Positions 45,002-53,894 are shown, numbered from the stretch's first letter. The stretch is 64,000 bases of DNA from Xylophilus sp042867185 (GCA_042867185.1 JBHZQV010000024.1:10858-74857); one strand, 5' to 3'. The notes: generated by a model not told the origin, from the sequence alone. Made by a program: numbers and translations.

Positions 45002-45661
45002 ATGTCACGCAAACCCAAAAAAGGCTACTTCGTCCAGGGCCACTTCGTCGCCGAAGGCAGCGAGCTCGACATCCAGCTCAAGCACGAGTTGAAAGGCACC
45101 GACGAGAACCACACCTCCAGCCGCGCCGACATGAAGAAGGAGAGCGACGAGCTGCAGGACCTGGGCGAGGCCCTGGTCACCCTGCGCGCCGACCTGGTCG
45201 CCCGCATCGGCCTGCCCGAGAAGCTGTTCGACGCGCTGGCCGAAGCCCGCCGCATCACCAACTTCGAAGGCAAGCGCCGGCAGATGCAGTACATCGGCAA
45301 GCTGATGCGCCGGCTGGACGAGCCCACCCGCGAAGCCGCCCGCGCCGCCCTGGCCGAGCAGCAGCACGGCTCGGCCCGCGAGACGCTGGCGCTGCACCAG
45401 GCCGAGCAGTGGCGCGGCGACCTGGTCGACAACGACGAGGCGGTGCAGCGCTGGATCGAGGCCTGGCCGCAGACCGACATCCAGCAACTGCGCGCCCTGG
45501 TGCGCCAGGCCCGCAAGGACGCGGTGCCCGAGAAGCCGGGCCTGGCCCCGCGCCACGGCCGCGCCTACCGCGAGATCTTCCAGCTGGTGCGCGCGCAACT
45601 GACCGCCGCCGGCGCCGAGCCCGCGGCCGCCGAGGGCGCGGAGGACGACGCGGATGACTGA
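45002..45661 (+). CDS. darP: Ribosome biogenesis factor YjgA/DarP (DUF615)
   Basis: 219-aa charged helical protein that binds late 50S precursors. MSRKPKKGYFVQGHFVAEGS, KRRQMQYIGKLMRRLDEPTR and QQLRALVRQARKD are the conserved DUF615 segments. The C-terminus carries an acidic Ala/Glu/Asp tail (EGAEDDADD). A long-standing partner of pmbA in proteobacterial genomes, here divergent from it. The 3' end overlaps mog by 8 bp. Confidence 0.92.
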   Translation: MSRKPKKGYFVQGHFVAEGSELDIQLKHELKGTDENHTSSRADMKKESDELQDLGEALVTLRADLVARIGLPEKLFDALAEARRITNFEGKRRQMQYIGKLMRRLDEPTREAARAALAEQQHGSARETLALHQAEQWRGDLVDNDEAVQRWIEAWPQTDIQQLRALVRQARKDAVPEKPGLAPRHGRAYREIFQLVRAQLTAAGAEPAAAEGAEDDADD

Positions 45662-46271
45662 CGCCGCCCCCCTCGACCCGGTCCGCATCGGCCTCGTCTC
45701 GGTCAGCGACCGGGCCAGCGCCGGCGTCTACCAGGACCAGGGCCTGCCCGCCCTGCAGGCATGGCTGGAGCGCGCGCTGCGCAACCCCGTCGCCTTCGAA
45801 TCCCGGCTGATCCCCGACGAACAGGCCACCATCAGCGCCACCCTGGTCGAACTGGTCGATGCCGGCTGCGCCCTGGTGCTGACCACCGGCGGCACCGGCC
45901 CGGCGCCGCGCGATGTGACACCCGACGCGACGCTGGCCGTCGCCCACCGCGAGATGCCCGGCTTCGGCGAGCAGATGCGCCAGATCGGCCTGCGCTTCGT
46001 GCCGACCGCGATCCTGTCGCGCCAGGTGGGCGTGGTCCGCGACCGGAGCCTGATCCTCAACCTGCCCGGCCAGCCCAAGGCGATCGCCGAAACGCTGGAG
46101 GGCCTGCGCGACGCCGACGGCAGCGTGGCGGTGCCGGGCATCTTCGCCGCGGTGCCCTACTGCATCGACCTGATCGGCGGCCCGTACCTGGAAACGGACG
46201 ACGCGGTGTGCAAGGCATTCCGGCCCAAATCGGCCCGGCGCCCCGCGGCCGGCGCAACCGGCGGTTCTTGA
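45654..46271 (+). CDS. mog: Molybdopterin adenylyltransferase
   Basis: Adenylates molybdopterin before molybdenum insertion. VRIGLVSVSDRASAGVYQDQ at the N-terminus and VLTTGGTGPAPRDVTPDATL are the MoCF-domain signatures; the later LNLPGQPKAIAETL belongs to the same fold. Length is 205 aa, normal for Mog. It starts inside the darP stop region, so translation is coupled. A repeat copy lies just after the stop codon. Confidence 0.94.
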   Translation: MTDAAPLDPVRIGLVSVSDRASAGVYQDQGLPALQAWLERALRNPVAFESRLIPDEQATISATLVELVDAGCALVLTTGGTGPAPRDVTPDATLAVAHREMPGFGEQMRQIGLRFVPTAILSRQVGVVRDRSLILNLPGQPKAIAETLEGLRDADGSVAVPGIFAAVPYCIDLIGGPYLETDDAVCKAFRPKSARRPAAGATGGS

Positions 46272-46330
46272 AGAAAAAGTGGCCGCAGCCGACGATCGGC
46301 ACCGGCCTCCAGCTATCTATTTGATAGCAA
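46269..46330 (-). repeat. GCTA...TAGCTG repeat copy between mog and cysE (reverse orientation)
   Basis: On the minus strand GCTATCAAATAGATAGCTG is followed by GAGGCCGG ... CGGCTGCGGCC and a CTTTTTCTTC tail. This is the best-preserved head of the family in this window. It lies between two convergent genes, where its hairpin and T-rich tail could also end transcription of cysE. Confidence 0.75.
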
Positions 46331-46340
46331 TCGGCCGAGC

Positions 46341-47117
46341 CTACTTGCCGACCAGCGCATTGAGCTTTTCGGCCTCGAAGGCCTCGCAGCGCGCCGCGCC
46401 GTCGGGCACGCAGTCGCCGCGCCGGCCGCCCCGCTCCGACAGCGCCTCGATCGCCTGCCACAGCAGCGTGATCTGGTGCTCCTGCGTCGACGCGGTGCCG
46501 ATCAGGCCCTTGAGCGTCTGGCCGACCGGGTCGTCTTCCAGCGTCACGCCGTAGGCCGAGAAGGTGCGCGCGGCCGGCGCGGCACCGGGCCCGGCGGCAT
46601 CCTTCTGCGGCAGGATGCGCGCGGGAATGCCGACGGCCGTGGCGCCGGCCGGCACCGGCTTCAGCACCACCGCATTGCTGCCGATCTTGGCGCCGTCGCC
46701 GACGGTGAAACCGCCCAGCACCTTGGCACCGGCGCTCACCACCACGTCGCGGCCGAGCGTCGGATGGCGCTTGGCGCCCTTGTAGAGCGAGGTGCCGCCC
46801 AGCGTGACGCCCTGGTAGATGGTGCAGCCGTCGCCGATCTCGGCCGTCTCGCCGACCACCACGCCCATCGCATGGTCGAAGAAGACCCGCTCGCCGACGA
46901 CCGCGCCGGGGTGGATCTCGATGCCGGTCAGCCAGCGCGCGATGTGCGAGACGAACCGGCCGAGCCACCTGAAGCCCCGCGTCCAGCAGCCGTGCGCCAG
47001 CCGGTGCAGCACCAGCGCGTGCAGGCCCGGATAACAGGTCATCACCTCCCACGCACTGCGCGCGGCAGGGTCGCGGTCGAGGATGCACTGGATATCGGAG
47101 CGCAGGCGCTGGAACAT
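46341..47117 (-). CDS. cysE: Serine O-acetyltransferase
   Basis: First committed step of cysteine synthesis. 258 aa with an N-terminal helical domain (MFQRLRSDIQCILDRDPAAR). A left-handed beta-helix follows with EIHPGAVVGERVFFDHAMGV and VVVGETAEIGDGCTIYQGVT, where the His/Asp of the active site lie. The C-terminal tail beyond the helix is longer than in the E. coli enzyme and may lack the classical Ile terminus used in CysK binding. 33 bp after the trmJ stop. Confidence 0.93.
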   Translation of the reverse strand: MFQRLRSDIQCILDRDPAARSAWEVMTCYPGLHALVLHRLAHGCWTRGFRWLGRFVSHIARWLTGIEIHPGAVVGERVFFDHAMGVVVGETAEIGDGCTIYQGVTLGGTSLYKGAKRHPTLGRDVVVSAGAKVLGGFTVGDGAKIGSNAVVLKPVPAGATAVGIPARILPQKDAAGPGAAPAARTFSAYGVTLEDDPVGQTLKGLIGTASTQEHQITLLWQAIEALSERGGRRGDCVPDGAARCEAFEAEKLNALVGK

Positions 47118-47150
47118 GACTTCGGGTGGGATTCTTATGGGCGTTGCAGT

Positions 47151-47897
47151 CTATCGACTCGGGCCGCCGGCCGCCGACATCGCCTTGGCGACACCGCGCA
47201 GGATGTGGATTTCCTCGTCGGTGAGCTGCGCGCGGTGGAAGAGCTGCTGCAGCCGCGGCATCAGCTTCTTGGGCGCGGCCGGGTCGAGGAAGCCCACGTC
47301 GACCAGCGCGCGCTCCCAGTGGTCGAGCATGCCGGCCACCTGCTGCGTGTCGGCGCGGCGCGGGCCTTCGGGCAACGGCACGGCCTCCGCATCGCCGAAG
47401 CCGCCCAGCGCCAGCCGCCATTCGTAGGCCACCACCTGGATCGCCGCGCCCAGGTTGAGCGAGCCGAACTGCGGGTTCGTCGGGATCCGCAGCGCGACGT
47501 GGCAGCGGTAGACGTCCTCGTTCTGCATGCCGAAGCGCTCGGAGCCGAACAGGAAGCCGACGCCCTGCTCGCCCGCCGCCCGGGCCCCCGCGGCCAGCGG
47601 CGGCAGGTGCTCGCGCGGGGTGCTGGTGGGCGGGCCGAAATCGCGCGGCACCATCGCGGTGGCGCAGAGGTGGGTCATGCCGTCGATCGCCTCGTCGAGC
47701 GTGGCCACGATGCGGGCGTTGCGCAGCACGTCCAGCGCGCCGCTCGCCCGCTGGATGGTTTCCTCGCGGCGCAGCACGTTGTCCCAGCGCGGCGCGACCA
47801 GCACCAGGTCGTCGAAACCCATCGTCTTCATGGCGCGGGCGGCGGCGCCGACGTTGCCGGCGTGGCTGGTGTTGATCAGGATGAAGCGGGTGCGCAT
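47151..47897 (-). CDS. trmJ: tRNA (cytidine/uridine-32-2'-O)-methyltransferase TrmJ
   Basis: SPOUT-class methyltransferase modifying position 32 of the anticodon loop. MRTRFILINTSHAGNVGAAA, then RAMKTMGFDDLVLVAPR, are the N-terminal signature; GVGFLFGSERFGMQNEDVYR and LNLGAAIQVVAYEWRLA form the SAM-binding knot. Start at 47897 by homology; upstream frame unconserved. 248 aa. It is divergent from suhB, a gene pair order I recall from other Burkholderiales. Confidence 0.94.
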   Translation of the reverse strand: MRTRFILINTSHAGNVGAAARAMKTMGFDDLVLVAPRWDNVLRREETIQRASGALDVLRNARIVATLDEAIDGMTHLCATAMVPRDFGPPTSTPREHLPPLAAGARAAGEQGVGFLFGSERFGMQNEDVYRCHVALRIPTNPQFGSLNLGAAIQVVAYEWRLALGGFGDAEAVPLPEGPRRADTQQVAGMLDHWERALVDVGFLDPAAPKKLMPRLQQLFHRAQLTDEEIHILRGVAKAMSAAGGPSR

Positions 47898-48054
47898 GGC
47901 GGACGGTGGCGGGAACACAAGGGCCGCCATTGTCGCGGCGATCGGGGGGCCTGCCCGCCGCAGTGGCCCGCTGCGGCGGCCGGCGGGTAAAATCGCGTCT
48001 TTCGCCGCCCGCATCGCCGGGTGCGCCCTGCCCGCCGCTCCTCATCACAATCCA

Positions 48055-49071
48055 ATGTCGTCCAACCTGCATCCCATGCTCAACGTGGCCATCAAGGCCG
48101 CCCGCGCCGCCGGCGCCATCATCAACCGCGCCGCGCTCGACATCGAGTCGGTGCGGATCTCGCAGAAGCAGGTGAACGACTTCGTGACCGAGGTGGACCA
48201 GGCGAGCGAGCAGTCGATCATCGAGACGCTGCTCACCGCCTACCCCGGCCACGGCATCCTGGCGGAGGAAAGCGGCAACACGCACGGCGCCAAGGATTCG
48301 GAATTCGTCTGGATCATCGACCCGCTCGACGGCACCACCAACTTCATCCACGGCTTCCCGGTCTACTGCGTGAGCATCGCGCTGTCGGTGCGCGGCAAGA
48401 TCGAACAGGCCGTGGTGTACGACCCGACCCGCAACGACCTCTTCACCGCCACCAAGGGCCGCGGCGCCTACGTGAACGAGCGGCGCATCCGCGTCTCGAA
48501 GCGCACCCGGCTGCAGGAATGCCTGATCGCCACCGGCTTCCCGTTCCGCCCCGGCGACAACCTGCAGCAGTACCTGCAGGTGATGGGCGACGTGATGCAG
48601 CGCACCGCCGGCATCCGCCGCCCGGGCGCCGCCGCGCTCGACCTGGCCTACGTGGCCGCAGGCTTCAGCGACGGCTTCTTCGAGACCGGCCTGTCGCCCT
48701 GGGACGTGGCCGCCGGATCGCTGCTGGTCCAGGAGGCCGGTGGCCTGGTCGGCAACTTCAGCGGCGAATCCGACTTCCTGGAGCAGCGCGAATGCCTGGC
48801 CGCCAACCCGCGCATCTACGCGCAGCTGGTGTCGGTCGTCGGCAAGTATTCGAAGTTCGCCGGCGTGGCCGCCAAGCAGGACGCGGCCCGCGCCGTCGCA
48901 TCGCGCAAGCCCGGCACCCCGTACGACGTGGCACCCGAGCTGGGCGACACGGCCGCCGCGGACGGGGCGGAGGCCGCCCCCGCGACCGAGGCTGCGGCCG
49001 ACGACGCGCCGGCGGCACCCGTCTCCCGCCGCCTGACCCGCATCCGCAAGACCCCCGGCACCGACCTCTGA
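48055..49071 (+). CDS. suhB: Inositol-1-monophosphatase family protein SuhB
   Basis: Mg-dependent phosphatase; SuhB also joins the rRNA antitermination complex in E. coli. Catalytic motifs: ILAEESG near residue 66, IIDPLDGTTNFIHGFP near 90 and SPWDVAAGSLLVQEAGG near 220. The ATG at 48055 follows a 157-bp spacer from divergent trmJ. At 338 aa it is about 70 residues longer than E. coli SuhB; the extra C-terminal part is Ala/Asp/Glu-rich and ends in an Arg-rich stretch (SRRLTRIRKTPGTDL), probably disordered. Confidence 0.93.
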   Translation: MSSNLHPMLNVAIKAARAAGAIINRAALDIESVRISQKQVNDFVTEVDQASEQSIIETLLTAYPGHGILAEESGNTHGAKDSEFVWIIDPLDGTTNFIHGFPVYCVSIALSVRGKIEQAVVYDPTRNDLFTATKGRGAYVNERRIRVSKRTRLQECLIATGFPFRPGDNLQQYLQVMGDVMQRTAGIRRPGAAALDLAYVAAGFSDGFFETGLSPWDVAAGSLLVQEAGGLVGNFSGESDFLEQRECLAANPRIYAQLVSVVGKYSKFAGVAAKQDAARAVASRKPGTPYDVAPELGDTAAADGAEAAPATEAAADDAPAAPVSRRLTRIRKTPGTDL

Positions 49072-49087
49072 TACCGCGCCCGCTGCC

Positions 49088-51352
49088 ATGAACCGCCGCG
49101 CCGGCCCTTCGGCTCCCGTGCGGGCCGCCGTGCGGCTGCAGCGGCACGCGCGCGCGTTTCTCTGGGCGGCGCTCGGCAGCAACGTGGCCAACGGCATGGC
49201 CGTCGGCCTGGGGCTGATCACCATCGCGCTGGGGATCTATTTCCTGGACGGACTGGCCGCCGCCTCGGCCGCGGGCGTCGGCGCGCTGGTGGCCACGCTG
49301 CCCGACCTGCCGGCCCAGAAGCACCACAAGTTCCAGCAGATGGCGCCCGCCCCGGCGCTGGGCATGCCGCTGTTCCTGGCGATGCAGCTCTCGCACCACG
49401 ACCCGGTGCAGCAGGGCATGGTGCTGGTCTTCGGCAGCTTCGTCGCGTTCATGGGCGTGGCCTGGGGCAAGCGCGGCGGTCCGATCGCGATCGGCATGGC
49501 GTTCTCGATGCTGTTCGCCATGGCCACGCCGCCGCCCAGCGGCGCGCTCGACGCGCTGGAGCGGGCCGGCTGGTACGCCACCGGCGCGGGGCTCTACCTG
49601 GTCTACGGCGTGGCGATGGGCGCGCTGCTCAACCGCCGCTACCGCAAGCAGTTGCTGGCCGAGGCGCTGCTGGCCTTCGCCGGCGCGCTGCGCACCCAGG
49701 CCCTGCGCTTCACCGAAGACGCCGACGAGGAAACCCTGCTGGCCGACATGCTGCGCAGCCAGGCCGCACTGGCCGACAGCCTGCAGGGCGTGCGCGACGT
49801 GGTGCTGGAATCGCCCTCCTCCCGGCCCCGCGCGCAGGGCGCGGCCACGCTGCTGGCGCTGCTGGAGGCCCGCGACCACCTGATCGCCTGCGAGCTCGAC
49901 CTGGAATCGCTCGCCCGCCGCAAGGGCGATGCGGCCGCCCTGCCCCATGTCTACGACGCGCTGATGGGCTATGCCGAGCAGGTCGAGACGCTGGCCACCG
50001 ACATGCTCCTGGGCCGGGTGGCCCGCGGCGCGCACGAGCTGCGGATCGCACTCGGCCGGCTCTACTCGACCCTGCTGCCCGACACGGCCGAGGATGCCGC
50101 GCCCGAAGCCCGCATCGTCCGCCACGTGACCGAGCGGGTGGCCGCCATCGGCGACGAGGTCGAGCGGATGTTCGCCCTGCAGCGCGGCGACCTGGCGCCC
50201 CAGATCGCCTCGGTGCGCGAGAACTGGCAGCTCTTCATCAGCCCCACCGTCTGGTCGTGGAAGCCGCTGCGGTCGCAGTCGGGCTGGTACGCGCCCACGC
50301 TGCGGCATGCGCTGCGGGTGGCCGCCGCGGTGGGCACCGGCTACCTGGTGTCGCTGCACCTGCCGTGGACCACGCACGGCTACTGGATCCTGGTGACGAT
50401 CATCGTCGTGCTGCGGACCAACCTGGCGCAGACGCTGGAGCGGCGCAACGCGCGGATCATGGGCACCCTGCTCGGCTGCGGCGTGGTGATGGCGGTGCTG
50501 GGCGCCGATCCCACGCCGGCGGCGATCCTGGCGACGGTGGCGCTGGCCACCGCGATCGCCCATGCCTTCGCGATCCGGCGCTACCTGATCACCTCGATCG
50601 CCGCCACCACCACCGGCCTGCTGCAGGCGCACCTGCTGGTCGCCAACAGCCCCACCCACTTCGCCCTGGTCGAGCGGCTGGCCGACACGGTGCTGGGCGC
50701 GGTGATCGCCTGGCTCTTCAGCTACGTGCTGCCGGTGTGGGAACGCAACCAGCTGCCCGGCCTGGTGCGCCGCACGCTGGTGGCCCAGGCCCGCCATGTG
50801 CGGCTGGCCCTGGTGCCGGGCGACACGCAGAGCCCCGACATCGACTGGCGGCTGGCCCGCCGCGAGGCCTACGACAGCCTCTCGGCCCTGGTGCAGGCCA
50901 CCGCCCGCACGCTGGCCGAGCCCGCCTCGGTGCGCCCGCCGCTCGAACCTCTCGAAACACTGCAGGCGCTCAGCTACCGCATGCTGGCCCGGCTGACGGC
51001 CGTCAAGTCGGCGCTGCAACTGCGCCGGGGCCAGCTGGACATGGCGGTGGTCGAACCGGCGCTGGCCCGCGCGGCCGAGACGATCGACCAGGCCCTGACG
51101 CTGTCGGAAGCGGCGATCGCGGCGGCCGGCACACGCGGCCCCGCGGCACAGAACGACAAGAAGGTCGCGCAGACCCCGGGCCCGGTGGACACCCCCGGGG
51201 ACGACGCCGCGCCCACGCTGCTGCCCAAAGGCTCCCTGCGCCCGCCGGACCCGCTGGCGCCCGACCTGACGCCCTGGCTGCTGGAGCGGCTGGCCCTGGC
51301 CGAGACCACGGCCCAGCGCATGCGGCAGGTGGCCCTGCGCGCAGCGGCCTGA
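49088..51352 (+). CDS. FUSC family inner-membrane transporter (YccS/AaeB-like)
   Basis: 754-aa membrane protein with two membrane bundles (about residues 25-180 and 410-560) separated by a cytoplasmic helical region. The second bundle has WTTHGYWILVTIIVVLRTNL and AQTLERRNARIMGTLLGCGV, the fusaric-acid-resistance-protein-like motif. These proteins export aromatic acids or related compounds. 16 bp downstream of suhB, so possibly co-transcribed; followed by a palindromic terminator. The specific substrate is unknown. Confidence 0.88.
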   Translation: MNRRAGPSAPVRAAVRLQRHARAFLWAALGSNVANGMAVGLGLITIALGIYFLDGLAAASAAGVGALVATLPDLPAQKHHKFQQMAPAPALGMPLFLAMQLSHHDPVQQGMVLVFGSFVAFMGVAWGKRGGPIAIGMAFSMLFAMATPPPSGALDALERAGWYATGAGLYLVYGVAMGALLNRRYRKQLLAEALLAFAGALRTQALRFTEDADEETLLADMLRSQAALADSLQGVRDVVLESPSSRPRAQGAATLLALLEARDHLIACELDLESLARRKGDAAALPHVYDALMGYAEQVETLATDMLLGRVARGAHELRIALGRLYSTLLPDTAEDAAPEARIVRHVTERVAAIGDEVERMFALQRGDLAPQIASVRENWQLFISPTVWSWKPLRSQSGWYAPTLRHALRVAAAVGTGYLVSLHLPWTTHGYWILVTIIVVLRTNLAQTLERRNARIMGTLLGCGVVMAVLGADPTPAAILATVALATAIAHAFAIRRYLITSIAATTTGLLQAHLLVANSPTHFALVERLADTVLGAVIAWLFSYVLPVWERNQLPGLVRRTLVAQARHVRLALVPGDTQSPDIDWRLARREAYDSLSALVQATARTLAEPASVRPPLEPLETLQALSYRMLARLTAVKSALQLRRGQLDMAVVEPALARAAETIDQALTLSEAAIAAAGTRGPAAQNDKKVAQTPGPVDTPGDDAAPTLLPKGSLRPPDPLAPDLTPWLLERLALAETTAQRMRQVALRAAA

Positions 51353-51380
51353 GCGCCCGGCACGGCAAGGCACGTCGCAG

Positions 51381-51404
51381 AAGCGGCCCGCGGGCCGCTT
51401 TTTT
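51381..51404 (+). terminator. Palindromic terminator after the FUSC gene
   Basis: AAGCGGCCCGCGGGCCGCTT at 51381-51400 is a perfect 20-bp palindrome followed by TTTT, placed between the FUSC stop and the MscS start. Confidence 0.85.
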
Positions 51405-51436
51405 CATTGGCAGACCATTCTTCGTAAAGGATCCGG

Positions 51437-52594
51437 ATGTTCGACATCTCGCATTTGTCGCAGTTCTCCCCCTGGGTCGCCACCGCCATCGCCGCCCTGC
51501 TGGCGGTGCTGGGCGCGCTGGCGGTGCACCGCGTCGGCGGGCTGGTGCTGCTGCGCGCCACCCAGTTCATGCCGGTGGTGCACACCACCATCCGCAGCTG
51601 CCACCGCTCGGCCCGGCTGGTGCTGGTGCTGGTCGCCCTGCAGCTGGTCTGGCAGGCCGCCACCAACGGGATGCCGATGGTCGACACGGTGCGGCACCTC
51701 AACGGCCTGCTGCTGATCGGCGCCTTCACCTGGCTGGCGATCGACGCGATCAACGGCCTGGCCGACGGCATCGTGGCGCAGCACCCCTACGACGTCGACG
51801 ACAACCTCCAGGCCCGGCGCATCATGACCCAGGCCCGGGTGCTGGCCCGCACCGCCACGCTGGTGGCGCTGGTGGCGGGCCTGGCGATGATGCTGATGAC
51901 CTTCCCCGGCGCGCGGCAGGTCGGGGCCAGCCTGCTCGCCTCGGCCGGCGTGATCGGCATCGTGGCCGGTCTCGCGGCCAAGCCGGTCTTCAGCAACCTG
52001 ATCGCCGGCCTGCAGATCGCGCTGGCGCAGCCGATCCGCATCGACGACGTGCTGATCGTGCAGGGCGAATGGGGCCGGGTCGAGGAGATCACCGGCACCT
52101 ACGTGGTCCTGAAGATCTGGGACGACCGGCGGCTGATCATTCCGCTGCAGTGGTTCATCGAGAACCCGTTCCAGAACTGGACCCGCACCGGCTCGGAACT
52201 GCTCGGCTCGGTGTTCTTCAGCGTCGATTTCGGCATGCCGATCGCACCGCTGCGCGCCGAGCTGGAGCGGCTGGTGCCCACCCTCCCCGAGTTCGACGGC
52301 CGCTTCTTCAACCTGCAGGTCACCGACACCACCGAGCGCACCATGCAGCTGCGGGTGCTGGTCACCGCGCAGTCGTCGGGCAAGGCCTTCGACCTGCGCT
52401 GCAAGGTGCGCGAACTGATGATCGACTTCATGCAGCGCGAGTACCCGCAGTTCCTGCCCACCGTGCGCATCCAGCACCGCGAGGGCGAACCGGTGCCGTC
52501 GTCGCAGGGCGCGCCCGCCGGGCCGCCCGGACAGATGGCCGGCAGCGCCGCGGAAGCCGGCCTGGCCGCGACGGCCAGCGTCCCCCAGGCATGA
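51437..52594 (+). CDS. MscS-family mechanosensitive ion channel
   Basis: 385-aa small-conductance channel of the YbdG/YnaI size class. Membrane helices span roughly residues 15-190, and the pore helix is VGASLLASAGVIGIVAGLAA followed by KPVFSNLIAGL. A beta domain (IRIDDVLIVQGEWGRVEEIT) and an alpha/beta C-terminus follow. The last 21 codons and the downstream spacer belong to a tandemly duplicated unit, so the gene's tail is repeated as a non-functional fragment at 53196-53260. The Pro/Ala/Gly-rich tail is not part of the fold. Confidence 0.9.
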   Translation: MFDISHLSQFSPWVATAIAALLAVLGALAVHRVGGLVLLRATQFMPVVHTTIRSCHRSARLVLVLVALQLVWQAATNGMPMVDTVRHLNGLLLIGAFTWLAIDAINGLADGIVAQHPYDVDDNLQARRIMTQARVLARTATLVALVAGLAMMLMTFPGARQVGASLLASAGVIGIVAGLAAKPVFSNLIAGLQIALAQPIRIDDVLIVQGEWGRVEEITGTYVVLKIWDDRRLIIPLQWFIENPFQNWTRTGSELLGSVFFSVDFGMPIAPLRAELERLVPTLPEFDGRFFNLQVTDTTERTMQLRVLVTAQSSGKAFDLRCKVRELMIDFMQREYPQFLPTVRIQHREGEPVPSSQGAPAGPPGQMAGSAAEAGLAATASVPQA

Positions 52595-52645
52595 GCGCGC
52601 CGGCCGCCCGACAAGGGGATTTTTCATAACACCTTGCATGTTGAT

Positions 52646-52666
52646 TGTCAACACCACGTGTTGACA
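52646..52666. promoter_or_regulatory. 9+9 inverted-repeat operator upstream of XRE copy 1
   Basis: TGTCAACAC-CAC-GTGTTGACA is a perfect palindrome with a 3-base centre. The right arm contains TTGACA, which could be a -35. It lies 23 bp before the start codon, a typical place for autorepression by the XRE protein. No clear -10 at normal spacing and no Shine-Dalgarno are seen. Confidence 0.7.
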
Positions 52667-52689
52667 CAAACCATATTGAATCGGCCCCC

Positions 52690-53139
52690 ATGAAAACAGT
52701 GGGGGAACGGATCCGACAGGCCAGGGAGGCCCGTGGCCTCAGCCAGGGCGACTTGGCCCTGCGCGTCGGCTTCGCCCACCAGTCGGCCATCGGCAACCTG
52801 GAGTCGCGCGCCACCGGCCGGGGCGGTTTCCGGCTGTCGGAGATCAGCCGGGAGCTGTCGGTCTCGGTCGAGTGGCTGCTCAACGGCCCCGACGGCCCGG
52901 TCCCCTTCGTCGAAGGCGGATCCCCGCCGCCGGGGGAACCGGTCCGGCACCAGGCGGAATCGCCCCGCGCGCTCGGCCTGCTGCCCGACCTGGAGCATGC
53001 GACCGAACTGCTCCGGGGACTGCCGCGTGAAGGCGTCAAGGAAGCGATCAGCCACCTGGAGTTCCTCGCCTACAAGCACCGCCACGCCCCTGAGCAGGCG
53101 GCGCGGCGGGCCCATGCGGACAAGGCGCCGCCCGGATAA
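52690..53139 (+). CDS. XRE-family transcriptional regulator, copy 1
   Basis: 149 aa. The N-terminal HTH_3 domain (residues 1-68) reads MKTVGERIRQAREARGLSQG, then DLALRVGFAHQSAIGNLESR, and resembles CI/LexA-like phage repressors, but there is no peptidase domain. The C-terminal part ends EAISHLEFLAYKHRHAPEQA and is basic near the end. Identical to copy 2 apart from one residue (His here, Arg there, near residue 132). No Shine-Dalgarno precedes the ATG. Likely autoregulated through the palindrome 23 bp upstream. Target genes are unknown. Confidence 0.9.
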   Translation: MKTVGERIRQAREARGLSQGDLALRVGFAHQSAIGNLESRATGRGGFRLSEISRELSVSVEWLLNGPDGPVPFVEGGSPPPGEPVRHQAESPRALGLLPDLEHATELLRGLPREGVKEAISHLEFLAYKHRHAPEQAARRAHADKAPPG

Positions 53140-53311
53140 GGCGCTGTCGCGGATTAAGCACATGGCGTAGTGACGGCACCCAACACGTCACGTGAGACAG
53201 ATGGCCGGCAGCGCCGCGGAAGCCGGCCTGGCCGCAGCGGCCAGCGTCCCCCAGGCATGCGCGCGCCGGCCGCCCGACAAGGGGATTTTTCATAACACCT
53301 TGCATGTTGAT

Positions 53312-53332
53312 TGTCAACACCACGTGTTGACA
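53312..53332. promoter_or_regulatory. 9+9 inverted-repeat operator upstream of XRE copy 2
   Basis: Identical to the palindrome of copy 1. Downstream of it the sequence ACCATATTGAAT of copy 1 has become ACCGTGTTGAAT, which could weaken a -10-like CATATT, so the two copies may differ in expression. Confidence 0.7.
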
Positions 53333-53354
53333 CAAACCGTGTTGAATCGCCCAC

Positions 53355-53804
53355 ATGAAAACAGTGGGGGAACGGATCCGACAGGCCAGGGAGGCCCGCG
53401 GCCTCAGCCAGGGCGACTTGGCCCTGCGCGTCGGCTTCGCCCACCAGTCGGCCATCGGCAACCTGGAGTCGCGCGCCACCGGCCGGGGCGGTTTCCGGCT
53501 GTCGGAGATCAGCCGGGAGCTGTCGGTCTCGGTCGAGTGGCTGCTCAACGGCCCCGACGGCCCGGTCCCCTTCGTCGAAGGCGGATCCCCGCCGCCGGGG
53601 GAACCGGTCCGGCACCAGGCGGAATCGCCCCGCGCGCTCGGACTGCTGCCCGACCTGGAGCATGCGACCGAACTGCTCCGGGGCCTGCCGCGCGAAGGCG
53701 TCAAGGAAGCGATCAGCCACCTGGAGTTCCTCGCCTACAAGCACCGCCGCGCCCCTGAGCAGGCGGCGCGGCGGGCCCATGCGGACAAGGCGCCGCCCGG
53801 ATAA
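53355..53804 (+). CDS. XRE-family transcriptional regulator, copy 2
   Basis: 149-aa near-identical duplicate of the protein at 52690. Of about five nucleotide differences in the coding part, all but one are synonymous (His to Arg near residue 132). This suggests both copies are still translated or that the duplication is very recent. Same HTH_3 N-terminal domain and same unknown C-terminal half. The next gene (53895) lies 90 bp downstream on the same strand. Confidence 0.9.
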   Translation: MKTVGERIRQAREARGLSQGDLALRVGFAHQSAIGNLESRATGRGGFRLSEISRELSVSVEWLLNGPDGPVPFVEGGSPPPGEPVRHQAESPRALGLLPDLEHATELLRGLPREGVKEAISHLEFLAYKHRRAPEQAARRAHADKAPPG

Positions 53805-53894
53805 GGCGCTGTCGCGGATTAAACACATGACGTAGTGACGGCGCCCAACACGTCACGTGATAATCGCCTCTCAGCACCACAGAGGGAGGCGTGC

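Larger units (their letters stand above)
52530..53195 (+). repeat. Tandem duplication unit 1 (666 bp)
   Basis: This unit starts within the mscS 3' end (GACAGATGGCC) and ends at ACACGTCACGTGA after XRE copy 1. It is about 98% identical to the next 665 bp. The only length difference noticed is one base just before the XRE start codon. No clear microhomology is seen at the junction. Confidence 0.95.
53196..53860 (+). repeat. Tandem duplication unit 2 (665 bp)
   Basis: Direct copy of 52530-53195. It carries a stranded copy of the mscS tail (the MAGSAAEAGLAA frame without its gene), the operator and XRE copy 2. It ends at CACGTGA at 53860, where the sequence diverges into unique DNA. Confidence 0.95.

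Noticed and set aside
52530..53860. CRISPR-like or phage att direct repeats
   Set aside because: The repeats are two 665-bp copies of a gene-containing unit, not short spaced repeats, and no integrase is present.
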